A stretch of 64,000 nt of DNA from Datura wrightii (lineage: Eukaryota > Streptophyta > Magnoliopsida > Solanales > Solanaceae): positions 76,348,001 through 76,412,000 of the forward strand of contig JASDFA010000001.1 in NCBI GenBank assembly GCA_035772735.1, written 5' to 3'. Positions 21,553 to 32,991 of the stretch are shown here, piece by piece (position 1 is the stretch's first letter; the number at the start of each line of letters is the position of its first letter). Both the position numbers and the translations under genes were made by a program. Below the pieces are notes generated by a model, which did no database searches, had not been told where the DNA came from, and saw nothing but the letters and a program-made list of their open reading frames with translations.

Positions 21553-22356
21553 AAGTACTTAATTATGATTATGATTTCTTATACATCTTTTAGTTGTTAT
21601 CTTATAAAAATGAGCAGATAAATCTCTTAGGCTAGGGTTGTGGGAACCATGATGGATTAACGAATGTTGGCATAATAAAATAGTGATTCTTGAATGGTGA
21701 ATTGAGTGGATTGTTATTCTCTTCATTTTAATTAAATTTTAGTGGTGACAAATAATAAAACATGCCCGTATCTTCAACTTGCTCGACCAAGAAGGTTGAA
21801 GTTAGGAAACGAGAATAACAATGACAATTTGAGTTTAATAACTCTCATCTAATTAACTGGAGCTCTAACCGAGGATAGTTAAAGTCAAGGCTTACTGCAA
21901 AGCAAGAATATACACACTTTTGAGACCGAGAGGAGATGGGTGGAAAGCATCTATTGTCTATTGGCACACGAAACTCATACACTTTGAGACCTCGAGGAGA
22001 TAAGTGTAATTTCTAAGTCGAGAAATAGTTAGATGTATTAAACGTAAGTCTTACACAAAATTCACTAGGATAGATCACTAGTAAAAGCCTATTAAGTTAT
22101 GAAATCATGCGGAAGACAGTCCTAGCTTAGCTTTATCAATTTGATACAAACTCAATTATTTTTAGAATTATTTTCTTTTCTTTATTTGCAAACCACCCTT
22201 CTGAAATATTGATTACAAGTTAGCTTATTTTCATCATTAACATATTATTTCTTCCTATTTCCTATGGAATCAATACCGACCTTTGATAGTTTACTTATTT
22301 GACAATGACTACTTTATACTTCAATTGTGAGGTGTAATTTGGGCGTGATCAAATTT

Positions 22357-22374
22357 TGGTGCCGTTGTCGAGAA
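22357..22374 (+). promoter_or_regulatory. Primer binding site of element G (degenerate)
   Basis: TGGTGCCGTTGTCGAGAA lies five bases after the LTR end. It resembles TGGCGCCGTTGCCGGGGA, the complement of the tRNA-Asp 3' end, with several mismatches. Confidence 0.75.
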
Positions 22375-22472
22375 ATACGGTTTTGAAATAAGTTAATTGG
22401 TGTATAAGCTTGACTTGTAATCTTATTTCATGATTTACGTTTTTTTCTCTTGTTCTTTTTACCACAGGCTAG

Positions 22473-23935
22473 CATGGTGAACCATGTGGGACCAATAAAT
22501 CTCCCACTAGAGTAGGTGACTGAAACGCAAAGTGTTGAAGCTGCATGCGTGGCAGAGGAAGCTCGACTAACCCCCTTGTTATACTAGAAGAAATACAGTA
22601 AGGAATGTGCTCTTCGAGGGGGAGTATGAGCAAGAAGAAGTTGGTTGGTTACATAGGAAACATCGTTCCACATAGTCAGCAAATGCCAAATTTGATATCA
22701 CGAGTACTATGATGCAGTTGCTGAGAATGAAGGGGTTGTTCAATGATCTACCTAGCGAAGATCCAAACAAACATCTAATAAATTTCATCGGTATCTGTAA
22801 TGGTTACAGACTGCCCGGAGTTTCTCAAGAGGCAATTAGACTCCACTTATTTCTATTCTCATTAGCCGGGGAACCTACTTTGTAGCTGAACGAGCTTTCA
22901 GATGAGTCTATCACCACTCGGGTAGAGCTAACTGTTGCTTTCTTGGATAGATTCTTCCCACCCTCACAAATGATTCAGTTGAGGGATGAAACTAATAACT
23001 TCATACAACTACCTAGGGAAGCTCTATATGAAGCATGGATACGGTTCAAGAACAAAATTGAAACAATATCCTAATCATAAGCTTCCTGAAGAGGTCCTAT
23101 TAGAAGTATTCTATAAGTCACTAGGTGCAACAAACAAGGCTGTAGCAGATGGGATTGCTGAGGGGTCCATGATACCCACACTTTTGCAGAGGCTAGTGAA
23201 ATACTGGATAAGATGACTAATACCAACAGGGAATGGCACACTATAGAATCCGAGGCTGCTGCCGTTAGCTACTCAAGAGGAATGACATCAGAATAGTGAA
23301 AGAAAGAAGAGGAATGAGACCAAGATATGGCCTATCTCAAAACCTAACTGGAGCTGATCACCAAGAACCTTACCACTTTGAACACTCAAAAGGTTCATGC
23401 AGTGAATGTGCAAGATAGAGGACCCAAGTATGATGATCATTACCCTGAGGCTGATCAGGAAGCTAATTTTGTAAATAATCAAGGGGATTTCTGGGCTAAC
23501 ACCTAAGGGTCTAACCAAGACTCTTGGCGTCAAGGTCGGAACTACTATGGGAATAATAGCTATAGAGCTGCGGCTAGAGACAAGGACCAAGGTTAGTGGA
23601 AAATCTAGAGGCCCTAAATAATGATAGAAGTGGAGTATATGTTCCTCTACGAGCAAGACAACCGGCTGTGAATGGCTCTGGGACCGCAGGGTTAGAAGAT
23701 ATGATGAGTCGCATGATGAAAAAAGTTGAATCCACTGAGTTAGGAGTTAAGGAGATGAGAGAGGAACTTTCAAGCCCGAGTCAACTGGTGGAGTCACACT
23801 CAACCTCCATTAAGCAGTTAGAGCAGTAGGTAGGGCGAATCTCGGCCACATTAAATCAAAGGCAAAAGGTCACTTTGCCTAGTGACACCATTCCAAACCC
23901 TCGAAATGAGGGTAACTGCATGTGACCATAAGCCT
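22473..23935 (+). pseudogene. gag: Gag of element G
   Basis: ATG at 22473 lies six bases after a splice-acceptor-like CTTTTTACCACAG. The frame is quickly broken (TAG after 13 codons) and shifts several times. The capsid core is readable: KGLFNDLPSEDPNKHLINFI, GYRLPGVSQEAIRLHLFLFS, LAGEPTL, FLDRFFPPSQ, LREALYEAWIRFKN-like text and LPEEVLLEVFYKSLG. This is the retrotransposon Gag fold region found in Athila elements, diverged from the Gag of D and F. The tail holds an Asn/Gly/Gln-rich stretch (near 23520-23590) and a coiled-coil-like piece at 23690-23829 (LEDMMSRMMKKVESTELGVK). It ends with PSDTIPNPRNEG, which in other elements precedes protease. Confidence 0.72.
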
Positions 23936-23975
23936 ATTAGGTATCTTGATGAAGTTTGAGTAATCAAGATACCAA

Positions 23976-24021
23976 CATCGTGTCACGACGTTAAATCAGG
24001 CGCTACTTGGGAGGCAACCCA
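23976..24021 (+). promoter_or_regulatory. Conserved post-ORF motif with hairpin (G)
   Basis: CATCGTGTCACGACGTTAAA, then GGCGCTACTTGGGAGGCAA and CCCA. The hairpin CTTGGG-AGGCAA-CCCAAG is perfect here. Confidence 0.75.
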
Positions 24022-24493
24022 AGAAAATTTTGATTTATAGAGATAATGTGAATTGTGTAGGGGTTAATTCATAATTCAAATAAAAAAGATAAGAGAGTTG
24101 TGAGCATGAAATTTGAAAACAGGGTGCAAAGGAAAATTTGTCCAAGCAGCGCACAGAGCAACATGATCTGCAGGCACTGTTACCACAGGCGCGATGGATA
24201 GGGAAGACAGGCGCAAGGAGTCTCACGACGCACAACAACATTGGTGCAGTGGGTGCCGCATCACTTAGGGCCATTCCCAGTAGAAAAAGTTCATGGGTCA
24301 CAGGTAAAACCTGACCCCGGGGGGTGTTTTAAAAGCTTAAAACATAATTTCTCCCCATTGCTTCAGCTATCCATGTCGCACACCCCTACTCTCCAAAGAT
24401 TTCTCTCTAAAAACTTCATATTTTCTCAAAATTCCTACAACCTTTTTCACCAAAATCACGAAAGACAACATTTTTCTCATGAATTCTTCAATA

Positions 24494-24990
24494 ATGGAAC
24501 CAAGCCATGGTTCAAAAAAGTAAACAAGAGCTAGTGAGTAGGAGCATGATGATGTGAGTCTACCACAACAACCATTGAGGCATTTTGGGCTCCGTTTGGT
24601 CATGAAGCAAGAAGGTAAGAAATGGTTTAAAGAGCATAAAGAATCAAAGTACTCAGATGAAATGTTTATCGATGGAGATAGTTTGGCATTGGAGTTTCCA
24701 CATATTGTAGACAGATTGCATACTCTTAATCTTGGTTTTGTGTTTAATGATCCTAGGGAATGTAACTTGAACATAGTGAGGGAATCTCTTGCTAATTGGG
24801 ATCCTAAGGAAAGGTCCAACCAAATATAAATTAGAGGGAAAATTGTTAATGTTTCGCTCGCAGTTTTGAATAGAATACTTGGTTCACCTAGGATTTACCT
24901 ACAACTCTTCAAGAATTTGATTTTTAGACCTCCCTATAGAAAAATTCAACACACTCTTAGTGGCCCGAATTCGATCGCATGGTGGACCCA
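24494..24990 (+). pseudogene. Env-like ORF start of element G (truncated)
   Basis: From ATG at 24494 one frame reads LRHFGLRLVMKQEGKKWFKE, LEFPHIVDRLHTLNLGFVFN, CNLNIVRESLANWDPKERSN and RGKIVNVSLAVLNRILG. It corresponds position by position to the env-like ORFs of A, D and F (VTDEGKKWYAKHK, EFPRIVHRID, FYANWNP, KIRGQVV, LNAILG) at low similarity. In-frame stops (TAA after KK, TAG after SE, TAA after NQI) show decay. It ends at 24990, where an LTR fragment starts. No membrane segment is seen. This is the most diverged family member here and useful for finding which residues are conserved. Confidence 0.72.
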
Positions 24991-25761
24991 TGTCACGACC
25001 CGAACATAGGCCCGGATTGAGACATGGGACAAAAAACCCCGAGAGGATCCAAGCCAACCCATAGAATGAACATGAAATCTAACTCAACATAATCAAACGA
25101 AAGTCTAACATATATAGTATAGCGGAAGTTTGAGAATATCATAAAAATTTGAATACATAATACAAGTCTGAAACTGAATACATGCTATGTCTAATAAGCC
25201 TCTACTACTGACAAGTTGATGGGACAATACCTCAACTAACTCACTATAGTCTAAAACTAAAAGTACTAAATACAACTGATAAAGGGCGCTCGGAAGATGA
25301 GGACTCACCAACAGAGACTTGAAGATGTTAATACCGAGAGTCTGGCTACTGGATGGACTGAGCCTGAATATTCGAGCCTGTATCATGAAAATATACAACA
25401 TAGAGTATGCAGCCAGTATGTGGAATTTGCCGAGTATGAAAGGTAAGTAAAACGGCTAAGTAAGTAAAATCAATGATCATGCATAACGTATAACATTTCA
25501 TCATAAGAGTCTGAGAGTAGAGCTTTCATGCTATTATCTGAAAACATGATTTAAACATGTTACACCCTGTAAGTTCCTATTATTTAATGGATGTGTACGT
25601 GTGTATGTTAAGAGTTTTGGAGCATGACGCATGCAGGAAAAGGCTCGAGGGTTGAGTATTCGAGCATGGTAGCAAGCAAGCAGGAGACTCAGGTCGGGGG
25701 CTGCACGCATTGGGCGCCGCACTGCGCCACTTGCCCAGCGCACTAGCTAGTGCGTTGTGCC
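24991..25761 (-). repeat. LTR fragment, chromovirus-like, minus orientation
   Basis: The plus strand starts TGTCACGACCCGAACATAGG. On the minus strand this is an LTR end (CGGGTCGTGACA), like the solo LTR end CGGGTTATGACA. About 770 bp remain. A GC-rich stretch of GCGC words lies at 25690-25760. It is cut at 25762 by the next LTR. Confidence 0.6.
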
Positions 25762-28112
25762 TGTAATGCCTCAAAAACTCAAAAATCAGACCCGGGACTT
25801 AAAATAGAAAAATCTGGAAAATTTGCACTTGGTCACAAAATGACTCGTCCTGTGACCCGTTAGGGCAGACCACGAGTCATTAAATGACTCATGGTGAGGC
25901 CTGAGGGACTTAAGTGGAAGTTGGTGTGCTGCGAGACCACAGGAGTGACCACGAGTCATGAGGTGACTCATGGTTGAGGATAATTGTAACCGGGAATATG
26001 TTAGGCAATGTACCTAACTAGTTGTCACCACGAGTCGTGGTCTTACACCATGACCTGTTAGGTGACTCGTGGTCAGACCTAAGTCAGGAATTAGAGGAGA
26101 TAGGCAGTGTACCCAACGAGTCCTCACCACGACTCGCTTTGGGGCACCAGGAGTCATGGTGTCACCCGTGGGGACTTCAAGGGTTTTGGATAGTGTGGTC
26201 CACGAAGAGTGACCACGAGTCATGGTCACTAACCATGACTCGCTAGGTCTGTTGTGGTGACCATTAGTGAATTTGAAGCAGTGAACCTCACGAGTGTGAC
26301 CATGAGTCGTGGTCACTGATCACGACCCGTTAGGTCACCCGTGAGGACTGGCAACCAGTTTTTTTCCTGCGATTTTCCAAGGGTCATTTAGTAATTTCCT
26401 ACCATCCTAAACTTTAAACTATTTCATTTTATTCATAAATTTAGACTTATTAGTGGGGGTAAACGGTTCCTCATCTCATTCCCCACACAAACCTTCAAGA
26501 AGCAGAACGTAGAATTTTCTCTCAGAGCATTTCAGAGCAAGAACTAGGACAGACCTTTCCTCCTCGATTTTCAAGGAAATTCTTCAGGTTTCTTCATTAG
26601 GTATGTGGGAATTCAACAAGGGGATTGTTCTTCCCTTGTTTTCCCTAAAACTCTCCTCAGTTCACTATCAGTTCTAGCCTTGAATTTTCAATTGTGAAAA
26701 TATTGCTATCAGACCTTGTTTAAATTCTTGAGGAATATTATTCTGTTCTAAATTTTGATGTTTTCCACAAATTTGTAATTTAAATGATGTATGTTCCATT
26801 GAATGGGAATTTTATCCCTAACTCTTAAAAACAGAAACTAGAATGCTGCAAAGTATTGAATTCTCAAAATTTCTTGAATCTTTTCAGAGTTAGGGGTTTC
26901 TATAATAGTTGTATGTGTTAGAAACTCAGTCAAATGTATGTTAGATAATTTCAGTCAGAAATTTTATATACTCAGAAATGTCAGCCTAGTCTCAGTTAGA
27001 GTTTTAGCAACCTCAGGGTTGACTAGAATAATATCAGCTGATCAGTTTGACTATAGAAATTCTCGAGGTGTCAGTATCACCTCCCAATTATCAGAATCAG
27101 ATCCAGAACTCGGTGAATTGGTCCACAAGGAAGACATGACACTTAGATAGATAGATTTGACTAGCCCTAGGACCCCAGTCAGATTACAGTTTGTTCTTAG
27201 ATGGTTACGATGCTTCTAGATAAGCAGCTCTGACCAGTCTAGAACCCAGTTTCAAAATTTGGTCCAATAAGACTCTCAAGGTACCTTCAATTATATATCC
27301 CTGACCAGTCTTGGACCCCAGTTTCGAGCTATTAGCTTGGTATTCAATTTAGGTATTCCAGTGGGAGCAGGACTTAGCACCGAGCGGACTGGGTTCCAGC
27401 GCACCCAGGTTTCCTAAACTACGTTGCCAGCGTAGGTTTCAGTATATATTGGCCTGAGTGGCCCCATACTTTTTTGATCACCCAGTTCATGACTCTATAC
27501 CCTAACAAGGTATAATGGGTCCTATTGGTGGGGCATATACATCAGACTCCATGTTTAGCTCATGTGGTTACATGTCGGTTATAGACTCTCCCACTAGTCA
27601 GCTTAGTCCAGTCTCAGAATAAGTAGTTCAGTTCAGTTTTAGCTCTATCAGTTTAGATCAGTTCAGTACAGTATTTCAGACTCAGAACTTTCAGACTTAA
27701 GGCATGTTTTGACCATCAGGCAAGGTCATCTTGACCATCTTAGTTTATTATAGTTATTTAGCTCAGTATATTAGTTGATCATTGCATGTCATTTTCAGTT
27801 CAGTCTTTTATATTCAGTTATGTTATCTCCTGCTTACTCAGTACATTCTAAGTACTGACACATACTTTTATGTTGTATCATTTCATGATACAGCCGTAGG
27901 TTCTCAAACCCAAAACCGTTAGCCGACATTGCTCAGATCTCCCTCTATCAGTAGCAGAAGTGTGATTCCTCATCTTTTGAGGACATTATTTCATTTATCT
28001 CAGTTATGTTTGTTACATTCAGTTAGAGTTAGAGTTAGCTGGGGACTTTTCCCAGCATCTCATCAGTTAGATGGCTTTCAAATATAGACTTGCTTTTTTA
28101 GACTATAAAACT
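25762..28112 (+). repeat. Chromovirus-type LTR interrupted by element C
   Basis: Starts TGTAATGCC and continues with GATCAGACCCGGGA like the solo LTR. The CACGAGTCGTGG cluster lies at 25869-26345 and a hairpin TGTATCA-TTTCA-TGATACA at 27874-27892. Alignable with the solo LTR to about its position 21350, so about 200 bp should remain on the far side of element C, beyond the window. The internal part 26500-27450 is diverged and somewhat longer. Confidence 0.72.
25869..26345. repeat. CACGAGTCGTGG palindrome cluster
   Basis: More than ten GACCACGAGTC/GACTCGTGG variants, one perfect as CCACGAGTCGTGG at 26028-26040. Spacing is irregular, about 25-60 bases. Confidence 0.75.
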
Positions 28113-28523
28113 TGTTGCGCTCCAGCGCAATTGCAAGCGTACGCGGTCGTAAAAGTAATACAGTGGCCCTTTTTAAGAGCCGGATGTCGAACCCATAGGG
28201 ACTGGACCAATTTAGCGAATTATTAAGTTCAAGTGTAAGATTAACCTTCACAAGTGTTGATTATATAGGTTTTTGGTAAATTATAATTAAGTTTTTGGTT
28301 GGTGACAAAACAATCTGGAAACAATATAAGAAGCAACTAGAGCTAAGGCCGGATAATCATGCAATGCTACACTTTGTAATGGTTCACGTATGAAATTATC
28401 AATTTGTTGTCTCACATAGTTGGAAATATGATGTTCATGGTCTCTTGAGCCTCTAAGCACGACAAACTAGCCTCACAACTACATCGTTGAGCGGGGATGT
28501 GACATCCTAGTTCGTGGGCAATT
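28113..28523 (-). repeat. Element C left LTR, piece 1
   Basis: Starts TGTTGCGCTCCAGCGCA, as does the right LTR at 52844. Ends at the CAATT target site of element D (28519-28523). Confidence 0.9.
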
Positions 28524-29418
28524 TGTTCGGTGGTTTGGAATTCCTACACGCAAGTGCACGTGGTCGAACAAGTAGTAAAATGGCTAGAGTAGCCAAGTAT
28601 CGATCCCACAGGGACTGGACCAAGGTAATAATCTAATTAAGTGTTAATAAACTCTAACTCTAATAATGCAGACAACAATTTCAAGAAGATTTTGGGAGTT
28701 TGTTTCCTAATTTATACTAATCTAAAACAAATGTACAATTTGAGTCTGAACTATAGTAATGAGCATGCTGAGGCTAAAACGAACATGCAGGGAAGCAATT
28801 TATTGATACAAATTGGTTAATCTTTCCTTCGGTTGCTAGTCAAGAATTATTGCCTATGGATTAAAACTCTCGTATTTAACCCAACTTAAAAATCATGAAC
28901 CTTCCACCTACATTTCTGTGATAAGAAGAAATTCATGTTCTAGCCATACGAAACCGATTCCTTAATTGACTAATACGACTTTCAGATATATTTCTATTTT
29001 GAAGGTAAATCAGTTCTCAATTTTCCCAAACCAAGAAGAGATCATATCCTATTAATTCACAACTTTCCAATTTCTTTCTCTTTCGAGCGCAAACCGTATT
29101 TTTTAGATATACATTAATATTGGCCAAACATTAATGCAGTAGAAACAAGAATTAATAGAACAATCATGGAAGAAGAGATGAAAAACCAAGATGATCAATA
29201 ATTACACTCCACTACAAATGTTCTTAACCTCAGCAAGAAGTAAATTTAGCCACTCATTTGTGGATTAAACATCGTTAAATAAATGTAAATCATACAAATA
29301 ATTGAAATAAGGAAGAAAGAGATAGAGAAGAACCCTAAGAATTTCATCCTCTCAACTGCCTGTAACCCACGTTCTTGCTCAACCAAGTCAGAATAATTAA
29401 AAATAAACCTAAGTGTGC

Positions 29419-29426
29419 TATTTATA
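29419..29426 (-). promoter_or_regulatory. TATA-like box, D left LTR
   Basis: TATAAATA followed by GCACACTTAGG on the minus strand, about 35 bases after the GC-rich inverted repeat. Confidence 0.6.
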
Positions 29427-29521
29427 CTAGTGGGAACTTTTTCAGGAATAACAAGCAATGTGTCACAGAGTGCATCGCGGAGCACTGCCTCCGTGACACG
29501 CCACAAACGCGGACCCTCACT

Positions 29522-29643
29522 GGAATCTGGTCCTCCAGGTAATTATGCCCAACGTGCCATGGCCCCAATGCGGACCCTCATTGGAATCCGGTCCTCCAGG
29601 TAATTATTCCCAACGTGCCACGACGTGCAACGCGGGGCTTGGC
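29522..29643. repeat. 61-bp tandem duplication in D left LTR
   Basis: GGAATCTGGTCCTCCAGG at 29522 is repeated as GGAATCCGGTCCTCCAGG at 29583. The period of 61 equals the length difference between the two D LTRs, so the duplication arose after insertion or in the template. Confidence 0.85.
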
Positions 29644-30001
29644 CAACGTGCCACGGCCCCAACGCGGACCCTCACTAGAACTTGGCCTATTTTAATCCTC
29701 TGGGGCAGAATGCATCCGCGATGGCAGCGTGACACAGCTCCATTGCGGAGCCCCTTAATTTGCTGCATGACCTTGGCCTTTTCCACTGCTCGCTTCCGAG
29801 TCCGTTCCCGATTTCTCCCAACATGCATCTTAGCTTCCTAAAATTACATTTTTCCTGCAAAACAACACTAATCATGTTGGTTAATATAAATTCACATTTT
29901 AACTACAAATCACATGAGAATGTACAAATATCAATGGATAAACAAGATGAAATGAAGCATTTGAGTATCACTTGGGCATATAATTCTGCCCAAGATCACT
30001 T

Positions 30002-30012
30002 ACCCCATACTT
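30002..30012 (-). promoter_or_regulatory. Polypurine tract (D)
   Basis: AAGTATGGGGT on the minus strand, next to the 3' LTR; one base different from the consensus AAGTGTGGGGT. Confidence 0.8.
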
Positions 30013-31791
30013 AAAACTTTGTTTGTCCTCGAAAAATAATCTCACATCTCATGCAATTGACACCCAATCATAGCTACTTTGGCTCGACAATTCAAGCTAC
30101 GGTTATATCGATTATTTACATAGCAAATCATCAAGAAAACATGCATAGTCTCATTAATACAATGACATTCAACACATTAAGACCTCCTAGATTCAAGAGT
30201 CGACTCTCGATCTCGGCAAACTCATGCAAATCAGCTGATCAAGACATCCGACGCGAAATTAAATCTCTCGTCAAGCATGTTCCCTCACAACACAAGAGAA
30301 TTTCCCCCTTTTCAATCATATGATCTCAGAAACATTATATGCAGGGGCATATGAACACGATTTCTCTCTTTCTCCCAAAGAATTCACATGCATCATGTTA
30401 TGACCCATAAGCTTGCCTCTAGTGTATTACTCCACTAATATAAGGACGAGTGATGTAAGATCACGCAGGACTTAACGGGTTGTAATGTAAGCTAAGGAAC
30501 TAGTACATACTGGGCTAACCTATAATAGCAACTAGCACCCTTAAGCGCTTTTCCATACATCCCACCACATTATGGGCATTGTTTCTTCCTTCATCCTCCC
30601 CTTTCTTGAAGCCTTTCTTTATTTTTATTCCCATATCTTTAAGCACACTCGACTTAATAACAAAGATTAGTTATACGTCTTCATTTTATTAAATTCGGCA
30701 AGTGCACCTTTGACCTTTTCTTTCCTTTAATCACTTTGCTTTTTCTTTTCTTTTCTCAATTCTCACTCCTTGACACTGTGGGAAAATTATTTCTCTTGAG
30801 CGCTTAAGAGTTTTGGATCAAATTCACGGATAATGAAAAGAAGGGGTTAAGCTCGGTTTACACCTTTTCGACAAAAGAAAAAAATAGGCTAAAGGCTCAA
30901 TGGGCTAACTAGGATGTACATTCAAGGTATGTACCATAATGAGAAAAAAACTTTCGGTTAAATCAAAGAAATGCCTACATCCTTTCCTACAATACACATC
31001 CTTCATTTCGTTTCGTACACACACCAGACAAGTTCTATACACTTCACAATAGCATGGAAGAATCGAAACCTCACCACACTCTCATTGCAGATGCTCAACT
31101 CAAGACATATTCACAGACTCTTCAATCACCTAATTACAAGAATTCCAACATTAAGCCTCAATCACAACGAATCGAACTCTATGGTCTAGGTATCTCAACA
31201 TGTTTACAAAGTTGCATGCTTTCATATGAATCATCTTTGCATTCTAAATATCATGTACAACACGCAACAAGAATTCTGAACCATAAAGTAATGACACGTT
31301 TGGGATACAAACAAACAAAAGAAAAAAATTAAAAAGAACAAAAGAAATCTACTCCTATCGACTACATTTTCCTTAAGACGGTCGTCATTAATCCATCATA
31401 GGGAACGGTCACTATTTACGACTTCAGTTCAATGGCTCGATAAAAGCACCAAAAACAAACGCCGAGAAACCCAATCATAAAATAATTTCATGAAATTTTT
31501 TTAAAATATCGATAATTTCGATAAAACAACAATATTTACACAACCAGCTAACAACAACTCCATACAGCACACAGCAACTTCACATTAATTACAACACCAA
31601 ATTACAATACAAAACATAAACATCAAAATCGCAGGGTCACAATTTTTCACAGGCACAACAACAAAACATAAACATAAACAACAACAAAACAACCAACACC
31701 TAACTACTCCCACCCCACACTTAATTCGAACACTGTCCCCAGTGTTCACAAAATTCAGCATAGCACAAGAGTAGGTGGTGAAACTCCCTGA
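30013..31791 (-). other. 3' noncoding region of element D
   Basis: About 1.8 kb, AT-rich, noncoding. Shared blocks at 30476-30560 (GGTTGTAATGTAAGCTAAGG ... AAGCGCTTTT) and 31370-31407 (CTTAAGACGGTCGTCAT). The env stop is followed by TCAGGGAGTTTCACCACCTA, also seen in F. Confidence 0.75.
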
Positions 31792-32991
31792 TCAATCGAA
31801 GTATTCCACTTCTTCGTCAGGTGCGGTTGCCTCGTCCCCCATATCCGAATCACCCCCGCTATCCTCATCCGACTCAACATCTGAGTCATCGCAACGTGTC
31901 TCCTCATTTGTGGGGACATCATCATCAATGGGCTCCACAAAAACTAGCCCCACTCGGCATAGAGCCCTAGCATTTTCGCCGAAGGGGTAGTCCAACTCTA
32001 GCTGCCACAGCTCATCTTCTGTTGCTGGCCTCCCGCCTATGCGCAACTATAACATCTGCATCCTAAACATGCGGGCCATATACTGATCATCCCGAGCATG
32101 TCACTCGGCTAATGTGAGAACTGGCCCGTGAGTAGTGTCGGGTGCCTTAGTTTTGGTGACGTCCAAGGCACGCCTCTCCATCTGCGGGATGTAGTCCAGG
32201 GCCTCTTCCTCAACATCGAGGCCCCTCAAGAAAGTGGTCAGCAATGCCCTTGATGCAAACGGGCTCTCTTCATGGCGGAGATGATCACCGCCCCAACATT
32301 AATCTCCAGCCCTTTCATCAGGGAGTATACCAAGCACACACGATCTCAAGTGACATCTGTCATGTGCACCCCCGGGATCATGCAGGAACACACGATCTTA
32401 AGCCAAATTCTGGCTTCCCTGTTCATTTGAGAGTAGGGCAGCATCTGTTGGTAGCCCCTCTCCTTATGCCTGCTCAACCGTGCTGTAGAACGGGCTCCAC
32501 ACAGAGTGCGTCTGATATCCGCATATGGTGGAGTGATGTTCAGCTACCCGAGTACATGGGCGTCTGTGTCCCGCACCCCCAAAATGGCATTAAGGTGATG
32601 GGGCTCAAAAGTGACTACCTGCCCCCTTATTTTGACGGTGTGACTTCGGAGTGTCAGGTTCCAGTTGGCGTAGAACTCCCGAATCAGGTGGAGATTGCAC
32701 TCCTTGGGCTCTTCAAAAATGAAGTTCATCCCGGCAACGTCAATCCGGTGTACAATTCGGGGGAACTCCTGTGCCAACGGCTCCCTTGCAATGCTCCTCG
32801 GGGAAGTATTTATTCTCCTTATGCTTTGTGTACCATTTCTTCCCTTCGTCTGTCACCCATCGGGTTCCGTATTGACGGCGTTGGCCGCGCGGAACCGCTG
32901 GTGCTGCTGGGACTTCCGTTCCCAGTCTAATCCTTTTCCTTCCGGCGCCCGATGTAGATGCGCCCTTTCCTTTGTCTTGCCTGCTTGCCAT
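31792..32991 (-). pseudogene. Env-like ORF of element D
   Basis: ATG at 32991 (MASRQDKGKGASTSG) to TGA at 31792. Basic start, then YGTRWVTDEGKKWYTKHKEN. A 2-base deletion after FPEEH (near 32793) shifts the frame; the old frame resumes as AQEFPRIVHRIDVAGMNFIF, FYANWNLTLRSHTVKIRGQV and HLNAILGVRDTDAHVL, then a stop near 32544. Further breaks lie in 32040-32540. The acidic C-terminus is intact from RIGGRPATEDELWQLELDYP to the end (EEVEYFD). Total length about 400 codons, as in A and F. Family resemblance is to the plant 'putative plant transposon protein' domain. Whether it acts as an envelope is not supported by any hydrophobic segment. Confidence 0.78.

Larger units (their letters stand above)
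18864..22351 (+). repeat. Element G 5' LTR, split by the solo LTR at 19432-21552
   Basis: The pieces 18864-19431 and 21558-22351 join to about 1.36 kb. The start (TGATGTCCACTAATAA) is set by change of sequence from the chromovirus fragment and by TG. The end is GGGCGTGATCA, directly before the primer site. The start could be a few bases off, because no partner LTR exists. Confidence 0.65.
18864..24990 (+). mobile_element. Element G: decayed Athila-like element with gag and env-like remnants
   Basis: 5' LTR (18864-22351, split by a solo LTR), a degenerate primer site, gag, the post-ORF motif and an env-like start. The coding part passes from the end of gag straight to the post-ORF motif at 23976, so protease, RT, RNase H and integrase are absent. 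The right end is cut by another LTR at 24991. No 3' LTR is present. Confidence 0.75.
28524..29998 (-). repeat. Element D left (3') LTR, 1475 bp
   Basis: TG...CA ends, TATA-like box at 29419-29426 (minus), LTR-start hairpin at 29971-29994. It is 61 bp longer than the right LTR because of a tandem duplication at 29522-29643. Confidence 0.92.

Noticed and set aside
22473..24990. Element G as an intact non-autonomous family like E
   Set aside because: Multiple stops and shifts, missing 3' LTR and a degenerate primer site show an old, decayed copy; the absence of pol could be a single deletion.
28108..28112. AAACT as target duplication of element C
   Set aside because: The other end of C is beyond the window, so it cannot be confirmed.
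29415..29841. Overlapping small frames in the GC-rich parts of LTRs (also near 40669-41034, 42160-42579, 46681-47100, 53034-53559, 61315-61750)
   Set aside because: They come from the inverted-repeat module, which leaves several frames open on both strands; the translations are repetitive and have no domain.
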